64,000 nt of DNA from Vibrio agarilyticus (GCF_012641465.1 NZ_JABAIK010000001.1:124001-188000), one strand, 5' to 3'. Shown: positions 8,643-18,177, numbered from the stretch's first letter. The notes: generated from the letters alone by a model not told the origin. Numbers and translations are program-made.

Positions 8643-9497
8643 ATGAATACATTAGAAAAAATCCAAAAAAATTTAGAGAATTTCAGCAAATCTGAGCGTA
8701 AAGTTGCCGAAGTGATCATGGCATCTCCACAAACGGCGATTCACTCCAGCATCGCAACGCTAGCGAAAATGGCGGATGTGAGTGAACCAACGGTCAATCG
8801 GTTTTGCCGTCGCCTCGATACTAAAGGGTTTCCGGATTTCAAATTGCACTTGGCACAGAGCCTTGCTAATGGCACCCCTTATGTCAATCGTAACGTTGAA
8901 GAGGACGATGGCCCAGACGCCTACACTCATAAAATTTTTGAGTCGACCATGGCCTGCCTTGACGTGGCGAAAAACAGCCTTGACTCGATGCAAATTAATC
9001 GAGCGGTAGACTTACTGACTCAAGCCAAACGCATTTCGTTTTTTGGCCTTGGCGCGTCCTCTGCCGTTGCAAAAGATGCACAAAACAAATTTATTCGTTT
9101 TAACATCCCCATCACGTGTTTTGAAGATATCGTAATGCAGCGAATGAGCTGCATCAATTCGACCGACAACGACGTGATTGTGCTCATTTCCCATACAGGT
9201 CGAACTAAGAGTTTGGTCGAAGTGGCGCATCTTGGACGAGAAAACGGAGCAACAGTTATCGCCATCACAGCCAAAGATTCGCCATTGGAAAAAGCAGCGT
9301 CACTATCGATTACGCTCGACGTTCCTGAAGATACCGATGTTTATATGCCAATGGCCAGCCGAGTGGTACAAATGACAGTAATTGATGTACTTGCCACTGG
9401 TTTTACACTTCGTCGCGGCACTGGCTTCCGCGAAAACCTGAAACGCGTCAAAGAGGCGTTGAAAGACAGTCGCTACGACAAAATCAGTCAGTTTTAA
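8643..9497 (+). CDS. hexR: HexR transcriptional regulator (RpiR family)
   Basis: This is a 284-residue RpiR-family regulator. The N-terminal helix-turn-helix includes LAKMADVSEPTVNRFCRRL (residues 40-58). The C-terminal SIS domain starts at about residue 120 with SFFGLGASSAVAKDA and ISHTGRTKSLVEVA, the sugar-phosphate pocket. HexR senses the Entner-Doudoroff intermediate KDPG and controls central carbon genes in gammaproteobacteria. The sequence matches HexR better than other RpiR members such as MurR or AlsR. It stands alone with a long leader and ends at a strong shared terminator. It is convergent with the alcohol dehydrogenase. Confidence 0.93.
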   Translation: MNTLEKIQKNLENFSKSERKVAEVIMASPQTAIHSSIATLAKMADVSEPTVNRFCRRLDTKGFPDFKLHLAQSLANGTPYVNRNVEEDDGPDAYTHKIFESTMACLDVAKNSLDSMQINRAVDLLTQAKRISFFGLGASSAVAKDAQNKFIRFNIPITCFEDIVMQRMSCINSTDNDVIVLISHTGRTKSLVEVAHLGRENGATVIAITAKDSPLEKAASLSITLDVPEDTDVYMPMASRVVQMTVIDVLATGFTLRRGTGFRENLKRVKEALKDSRYDKISQF

Positions 9498-9516
9498 CAT
9501 TAGTATTCACTCATCA

Positions 9517-9541
9517 GAAAAGGCGCATAAAGCGCCTTTTC
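9517..9541. terminator. Bidirectional rho-independent terminator
   Basis: A perfect 10-bp stem (GAAAAGGCGC / GCGCCTTTTC) with loop ATAAA lies between convergent hexR and the alcohol dehydrogenase gene and ends in T-runs on both strands. Confidence 0.92.
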
Positions 9542-9549
9542 TTTTCACA

Positions 9550-10812
9550 TCATTCTTCAGGATTTTCCTCGACAATCACGGGGAGCTGACGGTCTCGCTG
9601 ATCTTGATAACAAATTTCCATAGATGCACTGGTTCGAATTTTAGGTGGTTCTGTACTGCACCCACAATCGCACACCTGATCTAGAATATAAGTCAGACGC
9701 TCGTGGGTTAACGGCAACGGGTTACCTTTTATCGCAACCGACATGAGTGCATCATTAGCCACTTGTTCAAACGACGTTTGGCACACACCAAAACTACGTA
9801 ACGTCGGGAGCTGTAAAGTGACCAGCGCCTGCTCGAGCCAAACCACCGCATCCTGTGCATCGGCATCGTCTTGGCCCGTCAAAATTCGTGCTATGGCTTG
9901 GTATCGTTCAATAACATCGCCACGTTTGGCGATTTTTGCCGCAGCAATATTTTCTCGCATCACATGAGGCGCCAGTTGCGCACTGATAACACTGTGGGGT
10001 GCATCTAATTTACCGCCGAGTGCAGACGCAAGCGCATGTGCTGCCCCTAATTTCGCATTGGTGATGGCCATTCCACCCAGCATTGCGGCAAAAGAGAGAT
10101 CGTGGCGACCTTTCGCGTCATCCTCAAGACAACCCAAATAGATAGAGTGTGCCAGTCGTTTTAACCCCTCTTCGCAAATCATATCTGTCAATGGGTTAGG
10201 ATCGCCGCACACATAAGCTTCCATCAAATGAGTAAACGCATATAAAGCACCACGTCCCGACGTGTAAGGGTCAGTGCCATATGTCAACGTAGGGTCGACA
10301 ATCGCAACATCTGCCACCATTTCCGGGCTACGCAAACTGACTTTGAGCTGATCTTGACCCGATTTCAGCACCGCACTTCGCGTTACCTCAGCGCCTGAGG
10401 CGGCTGTGGTTGGAATGGCAATAAACGGCAGCGGAAATGTTTTGAGTGGTACGCTCCGTCCAACCAAGTCGACGTAGTCGTAGACGTTACCTTGGTTGGG
10501 AACTATGGCCGCGAGCGCTTTACCCGTGTCGATCACGCTACCACCACCGACCGCCACAACAACATCCGGTTGAAACTTACGACTGACTACCGCGGTTTGC
10601 TCCACCATAGCGATGTTGGGCTCGCCGGAAATCGCCACATGCTGGTAGCGCAGTTTCTGTGCCTGAATATAATCAATCACTGGCTGAGCCCGTTGATGTT
10701 CTTTGCCCGTCACCAAAAGCACACTGTAACCATATTGATTAATCAGCGACAGTGACGACTGTAGTGCCCCTTCACCAAATATAATCCGTGTGGCCGTCAT
10801 GAACTGAAACAT
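9550..10812 (-). CDS. Iron-containing alcohol dehydrogenase family protein
   Basis: A 420-residue group III (iron-type) alcohol dehydrogenase. The NAD-binding GGGSVIDTGKA motif is present near residue 92. Two His metal ligands are visible in GAAHALASALGG and DAPHSVISAQLAPH. The segment around the first ligand reads GALYAFTHLMEAY, where most members have Asp-Ala-Leu-Thr-His; the His is kept but the usual Asp is Tyr. The C-terminus runs past the usual end and includes CDCGCS. It is a single gene convergent with hexR. The substrate cannot be told, and the altered ligand may change metal use or activity. Confidence 0.85.
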   Translation of the reverse strand: MFQFMTATRIIFGEGALQSSLSLINQYGYSVLLVTGKEHQRAQPVIDYIQAQKLRYQHVAISGEPNIAMVEQTAVVSRKFQPDVVVAVGGGSVIDTGKALAAIVPNQGNVYDYVDLVGRSVPLKTFPLPFIAIPTTAASGAEVTRSAVLKSGQDQLKVSLRSPEMVADVAIVDPTLTYGTDPYTSGRGALYAFTHLMEAYVCGDPNPLTDMICEEGLKRLAHSIYLGCLEDDAKGRHDLSFAAMLGGMAITNAKLGAAHALASALGGKLDAPHSVISAQLAPHVMRENIAAAKIAKRGDVIERYQAIARILTGQDDADAQDAVVWLEQALVTLQLPTLRSFGVCQTSFEQVANDALMSVAIKGNPLPLTHERLTYILDQVCDCGCSTEPPKIRTSASMEICYQDQRDRQLPVIVEENPEE

Positions 10813-10938
10813 AGGCGTCTCCCGATAATAACGAATATCCCCACTGTGACGATTTTAGCGTTAAATTAATGAGATGAAGTGCAATTTGTGAGAAATCCCT
10901 TGGCGAAAACGCGAAATATCATGAGGTGGCCCGCACTG

Positions 10939-10970
10939 ATACCCAAACAACTTGGCGCGAAAAGGGTATA
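10939..10970. repeat. ERIC-like repeat, extreme deletion remnant
   Basis: Only the two ends remain: ATACCCAAACAACTTGG joined almost directly to AAAAGGGTATA. The whole middle is missing. It lies upstream of grxA. Confidence 0.6.
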
Positions 10971-11070
10971 GCACCATTGGTTTTGCCTATGACAGTAAAA
11001 GGCAAATGCGTCTTTATTTCCCTCAATAGATAAGGCATAGTGTAGTGATACAGAATCAAGGAGAATCGAA

Positions 11071-11334
11071 ATGTTCGTAGTTATTTTTGGCCGTCCGGGT
11101 TGCCCTTACTGTGTTCGCGCAAAAGAGCACGCAGAAACGTTAAAAGCAAAACGCGACGACTTTAACTATCGCTATGTAGACATCCAGGCTGAAGGTATTT
11201 CAAAGGCCGATCTCGAGAAAACCGTTGGTAAGCCCGTGGAAACCGTACCGCAAATCTTTATCGACCAGCAACACATCGGTGGCTGTGACGATTTTGAAGC
11301 CTATGCTAAAGAGAATCTGGGCCTGTTTGATTAA
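11071..11334 (+). CDS. grxA: Glutaredoxin 1
   Basis: An 87-residue glutaredoxin with the CPYC redox motif at residues 11-14, the cis-Pro segment ETVPQIFID, and the GGCDDFEAYAKE glutathione-binding end. It reduces disulfides with glutathione, including that of ribonucleotide reductase. Length and motifs match GrxA of the GrxA/NrdH class. A strong AAGGAG precedes the ATG. It is transcribed alone and ends at a terminator at 11407. OxyR control is known in E. coli, but I see no convincing OxyR site here. Confidence 0.95.
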   Translation: MFVVIFGRPGCPYCVRAKEHAETLKAKRDDFNYRYVDIQAEGISKADLEKTVGKPVETVPQIFIDQQHIGGCDDFEAYAKENLGLFD

Positions 11335-11406
11335 AAGCCGCCCGCATTTCAGTATCAAACCTACACTAAATTCAAACGCACGGCATTGATACATAAGCGC
11401 TGAACT

Positions 11407-11430
11407 AAGACCGCCTGTGCGGTCTTTTTG
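11407..11430 (+). terminator. grxA terminator
   Basis: An 8-bp stem (AAGACCGC / GCGGTCTT) with loop CTGT is followed by a T-run. Confidence 0.9.
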
Positions 11431-11567
11431 TTGCCCGCTCTTTCATATTGACTTTTTACCCAATTCTCAGATATTTCGCTTATCTTTTCGATTTATTTGG
11501 TTACAATTCCTCCGTAATTTAAGTTACGCGCTATCTCCCTCTTATTTCGCTGACTTCGAGCCATACT

Positions 11568-13250
11568 GTGAATATTGATGTCGTTTTACTGCTAAAACAA
11601 AACCCGATTCTTCTGATTTTTGTTGTCCTTGCTATTGGCCTTTTAATTGGCAAAATTCGCTTTGGCAGCTTACAGCTGGGCAACTCTATTGGGGTCTTAA
11701 TCACGTCATTGGTAATGGGGCACTTAGGTTTTACTTTTAGTGCCGATGCGCTGACTATCGGATTTTTGCTCTTTATTTACTGCGTTGGTATTGAAGCTGG
11801 CCCTAACTTTTTTGGGATTTTTTTCCGTGACGGCAAACACTATCTCGTCTTGAGCTTGGTTGTACTTATCACGGCGGTCAGCATTTCTTACTTTGCCAGC
11901 CAATTTTTGGGGCTTGAGTTTGGTCTTGCCGCCGGCATGATGGCTGGCGCGCTCACCGCAACCCCTGTATTAGTGGGCGCTCAAGATGCGCTCAATTCAG
12001 GTCTTGCTTTTGTTCCAGCTCATATGGATTTTGCTCAAGCTTTAGACAACCTTTCCGTTGGTTACGCGATGGCCTACCTTGTCGGTCTGGTGAGTATGAT
12101 CATGTTTGCCAAGTTCTTACCGAAATTTCAAAAACAGAACCTGTCAGACTCAGCACAGCAAATCGCACAGGAGCGAGGTCTTGGTGGCTCTGCCCAACGT
12201 AAAGTGTATCTACCGATCATTCGTGCCTATCGCGTTGGGCCAGAACTGATTAATTGGATCGATGGTAAAAATCTACGTGAACTAGGCCTCTATCGCCAAA
12301 CGGGATGTTATATCGAGCGAATTCGACGTCACGGCATTTTAGCCCATCCTGATGGGGATGCAATTTTGCAAGAAGGCGACGAAATCGCGTTGGTGGGCTT
12401 TCCTGACAGCCATGCGCGTCTTGATCCCAGTTTTCGCAACGGTAAAGAAGTGTTTGATCGCAACCTTCTCGATTTGCGCATTGTTGAAGAAGAAATCGTG
12501 GTCAAAAGCGACGCCATTGCTGGCAAGCGGCTTTCGGATCTCAATCTCTCCGAGTACGGTTGTTTTCTCAACCGAGTGGTTCGCGCGCAGATTGAAATGC
12601 CAATGGATCTAGATATTGTGTTAGCAAAAGGCGACATTCTTCAAGTCAGTGGCGAAAAGAGTCGAGTTCACGGACTGGCTGAAAAAATCGGTTTTATTTC
12701 AATCCACAGTCAAATCGCCGACTTAACCGCTTTTTGCAGTTTTTTCATTCTCGGTCTGATGTTTGGTTTAGTCACCATGACTTTTGGCCATGTGTCATTC
12801 AGTTTAGGCAACGCGGTCGGCTTACTGCTGGCCGGTATTACACTTGGATTTTTACGCGCCAACCACCCTACCTTTGGCTATGTCCCTCAGGGAGCACTGA
12901 ATATGGTCAAAGATCTTGGCTTAATGGTGTTTATGGTGGGCATTGGTCTCAATGCTGGCGGAAAAATGTTTGAAAACCTTGCTCAAGTCGGGCCGCAGAT
13001 TTTAGGTCTTGCGTTGGTTGTGAGCGTGTTACCCGTTATATTGGCCTATCTAGTCGGTGTCTATATTTTACGGATGAACCGCGCGCTGTTGCTTGGCGCT
13101 ATCATTGGCGCTCGCACCTGTGCGCCAGCGATGGATATTGTTAACGAATACGCCAAATCGACCATTCCCGCGTTAGGTTATGCAGGCACCTACGCCATCG
13201 CTAATATCCTAATGACGTTAGCTGGTACCCTATTGATTATTCTGATTTAA
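11568..13250 (+). CDS. ybjL: YbjL-type aspartate:alanine exchanger family transporter
   Basis: A 560-residue inner-membrane protein with the family's two-part layout. About five hydrophobic segments (residues 12-185) precede a cytoplasmic middle with two TrkA-C (RCK_C) domains (roughly 210-375), and another five or six segments follow from 385 to the end. The duplicated motifs [15 protein letters not shown] and [15 protein letters not shown] are typical of the AAEX family. The start is GTG at 11568. The true substrate of YbjL-type proteins is not settled. The gene is convergent with fabV, separated by a hairpin. Confidence 0.9.
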   Translation: MNIDVVLLLKQNPILLIFVVLAIGLLIGKIRFGSLQLGNSIGVLITSLVMGHLGFTFSADALTIGFLLFIYCVGIEAGPNFFGIFFRDGKHYLVLSLVVLITAVSISYFASQFLGLEFGLAAGMMAGALTATPVLVGAQDALNSGLAFVPAHMDFAQALDNLSVGYAMAYLVGLVSMIMFAKFLPKFQKQNLSDSAQQIAQERGLGGSAQRKVYLPIIRAYRVGPELINWIDGKNLRELGLYRQTGCYIERIRRHGILAHPDGDAILQEGDEIALVGFPDSHARLDPSFRNGKEVFDRNLLDLRIVEEEIVVKSDAIAGKRLSDLNLSEYGCFLNRVVRAQIEMPMDLDIVLAKGDILQVSGEKSRVHGLAEKIGFISIHSQIADLTAFCSFFILGLMFGLVTMTFGHVSFSLGNAVGLLLAGITLGFLRANHPTFGYVPQGALNMVKDLGLMVFMVGIGLNAGGKMFENLAQVGPQILGLALVVSVLPVILAYLVGVYILRMNRALLLGAIIGARTCAPAMDIVNEYAKSTIPALGYAGTYAIANILMTLAGTLLIILI

Positions 13251-13260
13251 CTCTTTTTAC

Positions 13261-13292
13261 GTAAAAAAGCTAGGTGATCACTCACCTAGCTT
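13261..13292 (-). terminator. fabV terminator (hairpin shared with ybjL)
   Basis: A perfect 11-bp stem (AAGCTAGGTGA / TCACCTAGCTT) with loop TCAC. On the minus strand it runs into a T-run, so it mainly serves fabV. The plus strand lacks a good U-tract. Confidence 0.82.
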
Positions 13293-13323
13293 ATCGCTAA
13301 AATAGAAATAGTGTACGACCAAC

Positions 13324-14526
13324 TTATAGGTTAATAAATTGCGTCTCAACCAATGGGTTTACATCGGCATCATAATCCACGCCGTCCACTCCAAAGCCAA
13401 ATAACTTCAGAAATTCATCTTTGTATTCGACATAATCGGTCAATTGTTTCAAGTTTTCCGTGGTGATCAAAGGCCACAAATCTCGGCAGTGTTGCTGAAT
13501 ATCATCTCGCAACTCCCAATCATCAAGGCGAAGGCGATTGGCCTCATCCACTTCTGCGGCAGAGCCATCTTCTTTGTACAGACGGGCACGGAACATACGT
13601 TCAATTTGCTCGATACACCCTTCGTGCACCCCTTCTTCACGCATTTTCTTGAAGACCATCGCAATATAAAGTGGCATAACCGGAATTGCTGAACTGGCTT
13701 GAGTCACAACGGATTTCAGCACCGCGACATTTGCACTACCATCAAGGCTTGCTAAGACACCGTTAAGCTCTGTCGCCGCACGATCAAGATCCATTTTCGC
13801 TCGGCCTAACGCGCCATCCCAATAGATTGGCCACGTTAACTCTGTACCAATATAGCTGTATGCCACTGTTTTGCAGCCTTGTGCCAATACACCTGCGTCA
13901 TTAAGCGCATTGATCCACAATTGCCAATCTTGGCCACCCATTACAGTCACCGTATCTGCAATCTCTTGATCTGATGCGGGCTCAACGCTGGCTTCAATAA
14001 TAACGTCTTTATTGGTATCGACGGCTGTCGCGGTATAAGTTTCACCAATAGGCTTTAATGATGAACGCACCAGTTCGCCAGTATCTGGCAATTTACGCAC
14101 TGGTGATGCTAGCGAATACACAACCATGTCAACTTGACCGAGGTCTTGTTTAATAAGCTCAATCGCTTGCTGCTTAGCTTCGTTAGAAAACGCATCACCA
14201 TTGATGCTTTTTGCGTATAAGCCAGCTTCATTTGCCAACTTATCAAACGCAGCTGCGTTATAAAAACCTGCTGTACCTGGTTTTTTCTCGGTGCCTTCTT
14301 TTTCAAAAAACACACCAATTGTTGCTGCATCACCACCAAACGCCGCGGTGATACGAGAAGCAAGTCCATAGCCACTGGATGAACCCACCACTAAAACGCG
14401 TTTAGGAGCGTTGTTGATCGGGCCTTGCTCTTTGACGTAGGCAATTTGCTCTTTGACATTTGCTTCACAACCCACCGGATGCGTTGTGGTACAGATAAAT
14501 CCTCGAATTCTCGGTTTGATGATCAT
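13324..14526 (-). CDS. fabV: Enoyl-ACP reductase FabV
   Basis: At 400 residues this has the family's usual length. FabV catalyses the last reduction in fatty-acid elongation and, being different from FabI, is intrinsically resistant to triclosan. The NADH-binding segment is [14 protein letters not shown] near residue 47, and the catalytic Tyr-X8-Lys motif is [10 protein letters not shown]. The ATG at 14526 is chosen because AAGGAA lies in front; the frame opens two codons earlier with TTG. fabV is followed upstream by fadE and psrA on the same strand, so synthesis and breakdown of fatty acids are encoded side by side. Confidence 0.95.
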   Translation of the reverse strand: MIIKPRIRGFICTTTHPVGCEANVKEQIAYVKEQGPINNAPKRVLVVGSSSGYGLASRITAAFGGDAATIGVFFEKEGTEKKPGTAGFYNAAAFDKLANEAGLYAKSINGDAFSNEAKQQAIELIKQDLGQVDMVVYSLASPVRKLPDTGELVRSSLKPIGETYTATAVDTNKDVIIEASVEPASDQEIADTVTVMGGQDWQLWINALNDAGVLAQGCKTVAYSYIGTELTWPIYWDGALGRAKMDLDRAATELNGVLASLDGSANVAVLKSVVTQASSAIPVMPLYIAMVFKKMREEGVHEGCIEQIERMFRARLYKEDGSAAEVDEANRLRLDDWELRDDIQQHCRDLWPLITTENLKQLTDYVEYKDEFLKLFGFGVDGVDYDADVNPLVETQFINL

Positions 14527-14687
14527 ATTCAATTTCCTTAAAAAATCCCTGCTAGGATAAAAGGTTCGTTCACAAATCGCATCCTCTTTCTTGCTTAATT
14601 GGCCATTTTGACCAGTGGTTGGAGCACTGAGCGCTCACGTCACGATAAAAAAAGCCAGCTGTAAGTGCTGGCAGATATGCTCGCTGA

Positions 14688-17042
14688 TTACGCGACCGAA
14701 GTAAGAGGCGGTGAGGCCTCGCCATCAGTTCGAACCTCAGTAAAGTCGTGACTAAAATGATCAACCTGTATGGCTCGATAACGCAATGCATCCGCCTGTT
14801 GAATTTTCTCAACTTCCGTTTGCGTAAGCACTTGTGCTTCGAGCGCTTGTTGCAGACGAATCTTCAACGGGCCTTTTTTATCCACCACGCCTTCTTGAGC
14901 CGCTTTTATCATTTTGCGCTCAAGCGGCTGAATGGCATACATTGCCACGAATGCTTGCTCAATAAGGGCAACATGCTGCAAAGGTGCGTTCACAGACTCC
15001 GCTTGCTGCCCAAGATAACCTTCCTTCCCAATATAACTTTCCTTCCCAATATAACTTTCCTTCCCAATGTAACAAAGGTGCGTGAGTCTATCGCGCTGCG
15101 CGCTTGGCACCATAAGTGCCTTGGCGATATTAATACTAAGCGTATCGCTTGGCTCATGGTAATGATTCCCTAACGGGAACAGTAGCGCTTGGACACTCCG
15201 CCCAACCCATTTTGCTGGAAAGTTACGATAGGCTTGGTTAAGCGATGCCGCCGCATGATGCAAACAGTGCTGAACACTGTAGTGAACAAAGTCCAGATCC
15301 CCTTGCTGGCGACCATCATCTTCGTATTTTTTCAACGCCGCCGATGCCATGTATAGGTAACTCAACGCATCCCCAAGACGGGCTGAAATGGTCTCTTTGC
15401 GTTTCAGCTCACCGCCAAGAGTGAGCATTGCCACGTCCGCGCTCACCGCCAAAGCTTGGCTCAAACGCGTGATGTCACGGTAATATTGTTGGGTTGGCCC
15501 ACTCATCGCAACACGGGTGAATCGTGTCCCCGTCAATGCCGCCCCTAGCGCGCCAAGGCCGTTTGAAAGTGCGTGTTTGATATGAGCAAATAGCAGTGTG
15601 TCGAACTGCGCTGCAGCCCGTTCTGAATCGGTTTCTTCTGCACATGCCATCTCTTGCAAAACATAAGGATGGCAACGTGTTGCGCCTTGACCGAAAATCA
15701 TCAGATTGCGCGTCAAAATATTCGCCCCTTCGACCGTAATCGCCACAGGCATTCCCAAATAGTGCGTTGATAGGTAGTTCATCGGCCCATCTTGTATCGC
15801 GCGACCGGCGTGAATATCCATCGCATCGTTCAAAATGGTGCGAGCCATCTCAGTCATATGGTATTTCGCAATCGCGGTCACTATGCCAGGCTTTTCCTTA
15901 AGATCAAGCGCTGTAGTGGTTAATGTTCTTGTCGCTTCAAGCAAATAGGTTAACCCACCTATACGCCCCATTGCCTCTGAAACACCTTCGAAACGACCAA
16001 TAGAAAGGCCAAACTGTTTACGCACATAGCCATAAGCGCCGGTTGTTCGAGCCGTCAAATGGCCAATAGCAGTCCCTAGTGCCGGTAATGAGATACCACG
16101 CCCGGCAGAGAGGCATTCCACTAACATTCGCCATCCTTTGCCGGCATACTCTGCCCCGCCTATCAGCCAATCGATGGGGATAAACACATCTTTGCCACGT
16201 GTTGGTCCATTCATAAAAGCCAGACCGAGTGGATCATGACGTTCGCCAATTTCAACCCCAGTATGAGAGGCTGGAATTAATGCGCAGGTAATGCCCAGCG
16301 CCTTTTTATCGCCGAGTAAACCATCAGGGTCGTTGAGTTTAAACGCCAGCCCAAGCACAGTTGCAACTGGCGCTAATGTAATATAACGCTTATTCCAATT
16401 GAGTCGAATGCCGAGCACCTTTTCGCCATTGTGCTGTCCGTAACAAACCACCCCTTCATCTGGAATGCCGCCCGCATCAGAACCTGCTTCTGGTCCCGTG
16501 AGCGCAAAACAGGGAATGTCCTTGCCGTTTGCAAGTCTTGGTAACCAATACTCTTTCTGCTCTTGCGTGCCATAATGGGTGAGCAACTCTCCTGGGCCTA
16601 ATGAGTTTGGCACCATAACGGTCACCGCGGCGCTGATACTGCGCGTTGCTATCATGGATACGATGGTCGAATTGGCAAGCGCAGAGAATTCACGCCCCCC
16701 GTATTCTTTACCAATAATCAGTGAGAAAAAACGCTCTTTTGCTAAGAAGTCCCATACCTGAGGAGGCAAATCCCGGTCTTTTTTGACAATTTGATAGTCA
16801 TCAAGCATCCCTAACAATGTAACGACTTGATTATCGATAAAGGCTTGCTCTTCATCACTTAATTTGGGTTTAGGGTAGTGATGCAATGTGGCAAAGTTGG
16901 GCTTGCCAGAAAACAGTTCCGCATCCCACCACACCGTGCCTGCCTCCATTGCTTCTTTTTCGGTCGCAGAAAGAGGCGGTAGTACCTTCTTAAACAATTT
17001 GAAAGCACGGTCACTTATCCATTGTCGTCTTAGAGAGCTCAT
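14688..17042 (-). CDS. fadE: FadE-type acyl-CoA dehydrogenase
   Basis: This 784-residue protein is of the long FadE class, which does the first step of beta-oxidation: FAD-dependent desaturation of acyl-CoA. The acyl-CoA dehydrogenase core covers about residues 60-480 (LTGPEAGSDAGGIPD, EGANILTRNLMIFGQG), followed by a DUF1974-type C-terminal region. The ATG at 17042 is chosen because AAAAGGA stands in front; an upstream GTG precedes that ribosome site. The N-terminus lacks the hydrophobic anchor of E. coli FadE. Near the C-terminus, SYIGKE is repeated about three times, encoded by an 18-bp tandem repeat at 15011-15073. The gene lies 55 bases downstream of psrA and is probably co-transcribed with it. 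Confidence 0.9.
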   Translation of the reverse strand: MSSLRRQWISDRAFKLFKKVLPPLSATEKEAMEAGTVWWDAELFSGKPNFATLHHYPKPKLSDEEQAFIDNQVVTLLGMLDDYQIVKKDRDLPPQVWDFLAKERFFSLIIGKEYGGREFSALANSTIVSMIATRSISAAVTVMVPNSLGPGELLTHYGTQEQKEYWLPRLANGKDIPCFALTGPEAGSDAGGIPDEGVVCYGQHNGEKVLGIRLNWNKRYITLAPVATVLGLAFKLNDPDGLLGDKKALGITCALIPASHTGVEIGERHDPLGLAFMNGPTRGKDVFIPIDWLIGGAEYAGKGWRMLVECLSAGRGISLPALGTAIGHLTARTTGAYGYVRKQFGLSIGRFEGVSEAMGRIGGLTYLLEATRTLTTTALDLKEKPGIVTAIAKYHMTEMARTILNDAMDIHAGRAIQDGPMNYLSTHYLGMPVAITVEGANILTRNLMIFGQGATRCHPYVLQEMACAEETDSERAAAQFDTLLFAHIKHALSNGLGALGAALTGTRFTRVAMSGPTQQYYRDITRLSQALAVSADVAMLTLGGELKRKETISARLGDALSYLYMASAALKKYEDDGRQQGDLDFVHYSVQHCLHHAAASLNQAYRNFPAKWVGRSVQALLFPLGNHYHEPSDTLSINIAKALMVPSAQRDRLTHLCYIGKESYIGKESYIGKEGYLGQQAESVNAPLQHVALIEQAFVAMYAIQPLERKMIKAAQEGVVDKKGPLKIRLQQALEAQVLTQTEVEKIQQADALRYRAIQVDHFSHDFTEVRTDGEASPPLTSVA
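15011..15073. repeat. 18-bp tandem repeat within fadE, about 3.5 copies
   Basis: The unit CAATATAACTTTCCTTCC occurs twice exactly (15029-15046 and 15047-15064), with a diverged copy before (15011-15028) and a half copy after. It is in frame and encodes the repeated SYIGKE residues of FadE. Confidence 0.9.
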
Positions 17043-17097
17043 AGTCAGTATCCTTTTGTTCACGGTTGTTGTTCATCAGTCTGTGCTGTGATTCTTA

Positions 17098-17790
17098 TTA
17101 TGTTTTGGCATGAGTAACGCGCTTTAGATCGGTTAAAAATGGCGTTGTAGGTTCGCTTGACGCCTCACTTGCTGACATGCCAGCAGCAAGATAGGGAATT
17201 AATTGGTCGATGATCGACTGTGGTGAGTTGGATTGAGCAAATTTGCTCGTTGCAATTTCACCAAGCGCTTGACTGGAAGCCATAGTGAAAACACACGTTC
17301 CCAAAGTAAAATGCAAACGCCAAAACAACTCTTGCGGCGTTAATCTTGGGTTGGCAACTTGAACCGATTCAATGAAGAGATTTAGCGCACTGCCATAGCG
17401 GGTAGCAATAAACCAACGTAAGTGTCCTTGAACATCGGTATAACCTCGACCAATTAAACGCATAAATACATGCATGCCATTAGGTCGCAGTGTATCTAGC
17501 GCTTGCAGCGGTTCACGCAAACTTTCAAAAACTTGACTCATTGAATAGTCCGATTCGGTATTCAAGCGTGCGAGCGACTGCTCTACAGCGGGCATAAAAG
17601 CTTCGAGATATCGGTTTAGCACTGCTCGAACCAGTGTTTTTTTGTCACCAAAGTGGTAATTCACGGCCGCTAAATTGACCCCCGCTTTCGTGGTGATGGT
17701 TCTTAGTGACGTGCCATTGAAGCCATGCTCTGCAAACAGGCTCTCCGCGGTATCAAGAATGATTTGTTTTGTGTGAGCCCGGCCAGCCAT
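17098..17790 (-). CDS. psrA: PsrA, TetR-family fatty-acid-responsive regulator
   Basis: A 230-residue TetR-family protein. The helix-turn-helix reads TSLRTITTKAGVNLAAVNYHFG, nearly the same as I recall for Pseudomonas PsrA, and the similarity continues into the ligand domain (HVFMRLIGRGYTDVQGHLR, LTPQELFWRLHFTLG). PsrA is released from DNA by long-chain fatty acids and controls beta-oxidation genes. The ATG at 17790 is used because AGGTG lies seven bases ahead; the frame also opens at a GTG three codons earlier. A PsrA-type operator lies just upstream (17818-17833), so autoregulation of the psrA-fadE unit is likely. Confidence 0.92.
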   Translation of the reverse strand: MAGRAHTKQIILDTAESLFAEHGFNGTSLRTITTKAGVNLAAVNYHFGDKKTLVRAVLNRYLEAFMPAVEQSLARLNTESDYSMSQVFESLREPLQALDTLRPNGMHVFMRLIGRGYTDVQGHLRWFIATRYGSALNLFIESVQVANPRLTPQELFWRLHFTLGTCVFTMASSQALGEIATSKFAQSNSPQSIIDQLIPYLAAGMSASEASSEPTTPFLTDLKRVTHAKT

Positions 17791-17817
17791 AACAAACACC
17801 TATTTCAATCACATGTA

Positions 17818-17833
17818 TCAAACACATGTTTGA
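17818..17833. promoter_or_regulatory. PsrA operator
   Basis: CAAACACATGTTTG fits the known PsrA box, CAAAC-N2-4-GTTTG, with a 4-base spacer and matching flanking T and A. It is 28 bases before the psrA start, in the promoter zone of psrA-fadE. Confidence 0.85.
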
Positions 17834-17970
17834 ATTTACGCCCACAACGTAAAATTAACAAGTGGTTAACATTAATTTTTTGCCGCATGTTCCACAAAAA
17901 GAAAAAATCAAAACGTAACCAACTGATTAATATCAGCTAATTTTTTTGCGAAAAAAGTGTAATTTTTTTT

Positions 17971-17998
17971 GGAACTGTTTGCTAAACCGTGAGTCTGA
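17971..17998 (+). promoter_or_regulatory. Sigma-E promoter of vrrA
   Basis: A GGAACT -35 element (17971-17976) and a TCTGA -10 element (17994-17998) are separated by 17 bases, matching the RpoE consensus. An A/T-rich run precedes it. No open reading frame follows; instead a terminator lies about 130 bases downstream. Confidence 0.85.
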
Positions 17999-18001
17999 AT
18001 A

Positions 18002-18132
18002 GATGTAACCGATGATGTTCGTGACGTCTGGCCGCCGACCGAGACAGATTGTGTTACATACTGCTGCTATTTTTTTCTTGTTAACTCCTAATTTTGTATC
18101 AGCCCAAGTCACCTTTTGATTTGGGCTTTTTT
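18002..18132 (+). ncRNA. vrrA: VrrA small RNA (sigma-E-dependent)
   Basis: An RNA of about 130 nt is bracketed by a sigma-E promoter and a strong terminator (18101-18132) with no coding frame between. The start is taken as 18002-18005, 4-7 bases after the -10 element. From memory, V. cholerae vrrA is a 140-nt sigma-E-dependent RNA located beside the TetR gene VC1741; that gene is the psrA equivalent next to fadE, so position, promoter and size all agree. VrrA is Hfq-linked and represses outer-membrane proteins such as OmpA and OmpT, affecting vesicle release. The exact ends are inferred. Confidence 0.85.
18101..18132 (+). terminator. vrrA terminator
   Basis: An 11-bp stem (AGCCCAAGTCA / TGATTTGGGCT, one G-U pair) with loop CCTTT is followed by six T. 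Confidence 0.92.
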
Positions 18133-18145
18133 CTGTCTGGTACTA

Positions 18146-18177
18146 AAAAGCCCCTATCATCGCTGATAAGGGCTTTT
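18146..18177 (-). terminator. nhaA terminator
   Basis: The minus-strand RNA forms AAAAGCCCUUAUCA / UGAUAGGGGCUUUU with one U-G wobble; on the plus strand that pair is a mismatch. This supports use by nhaA. Confidence 0.88.
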
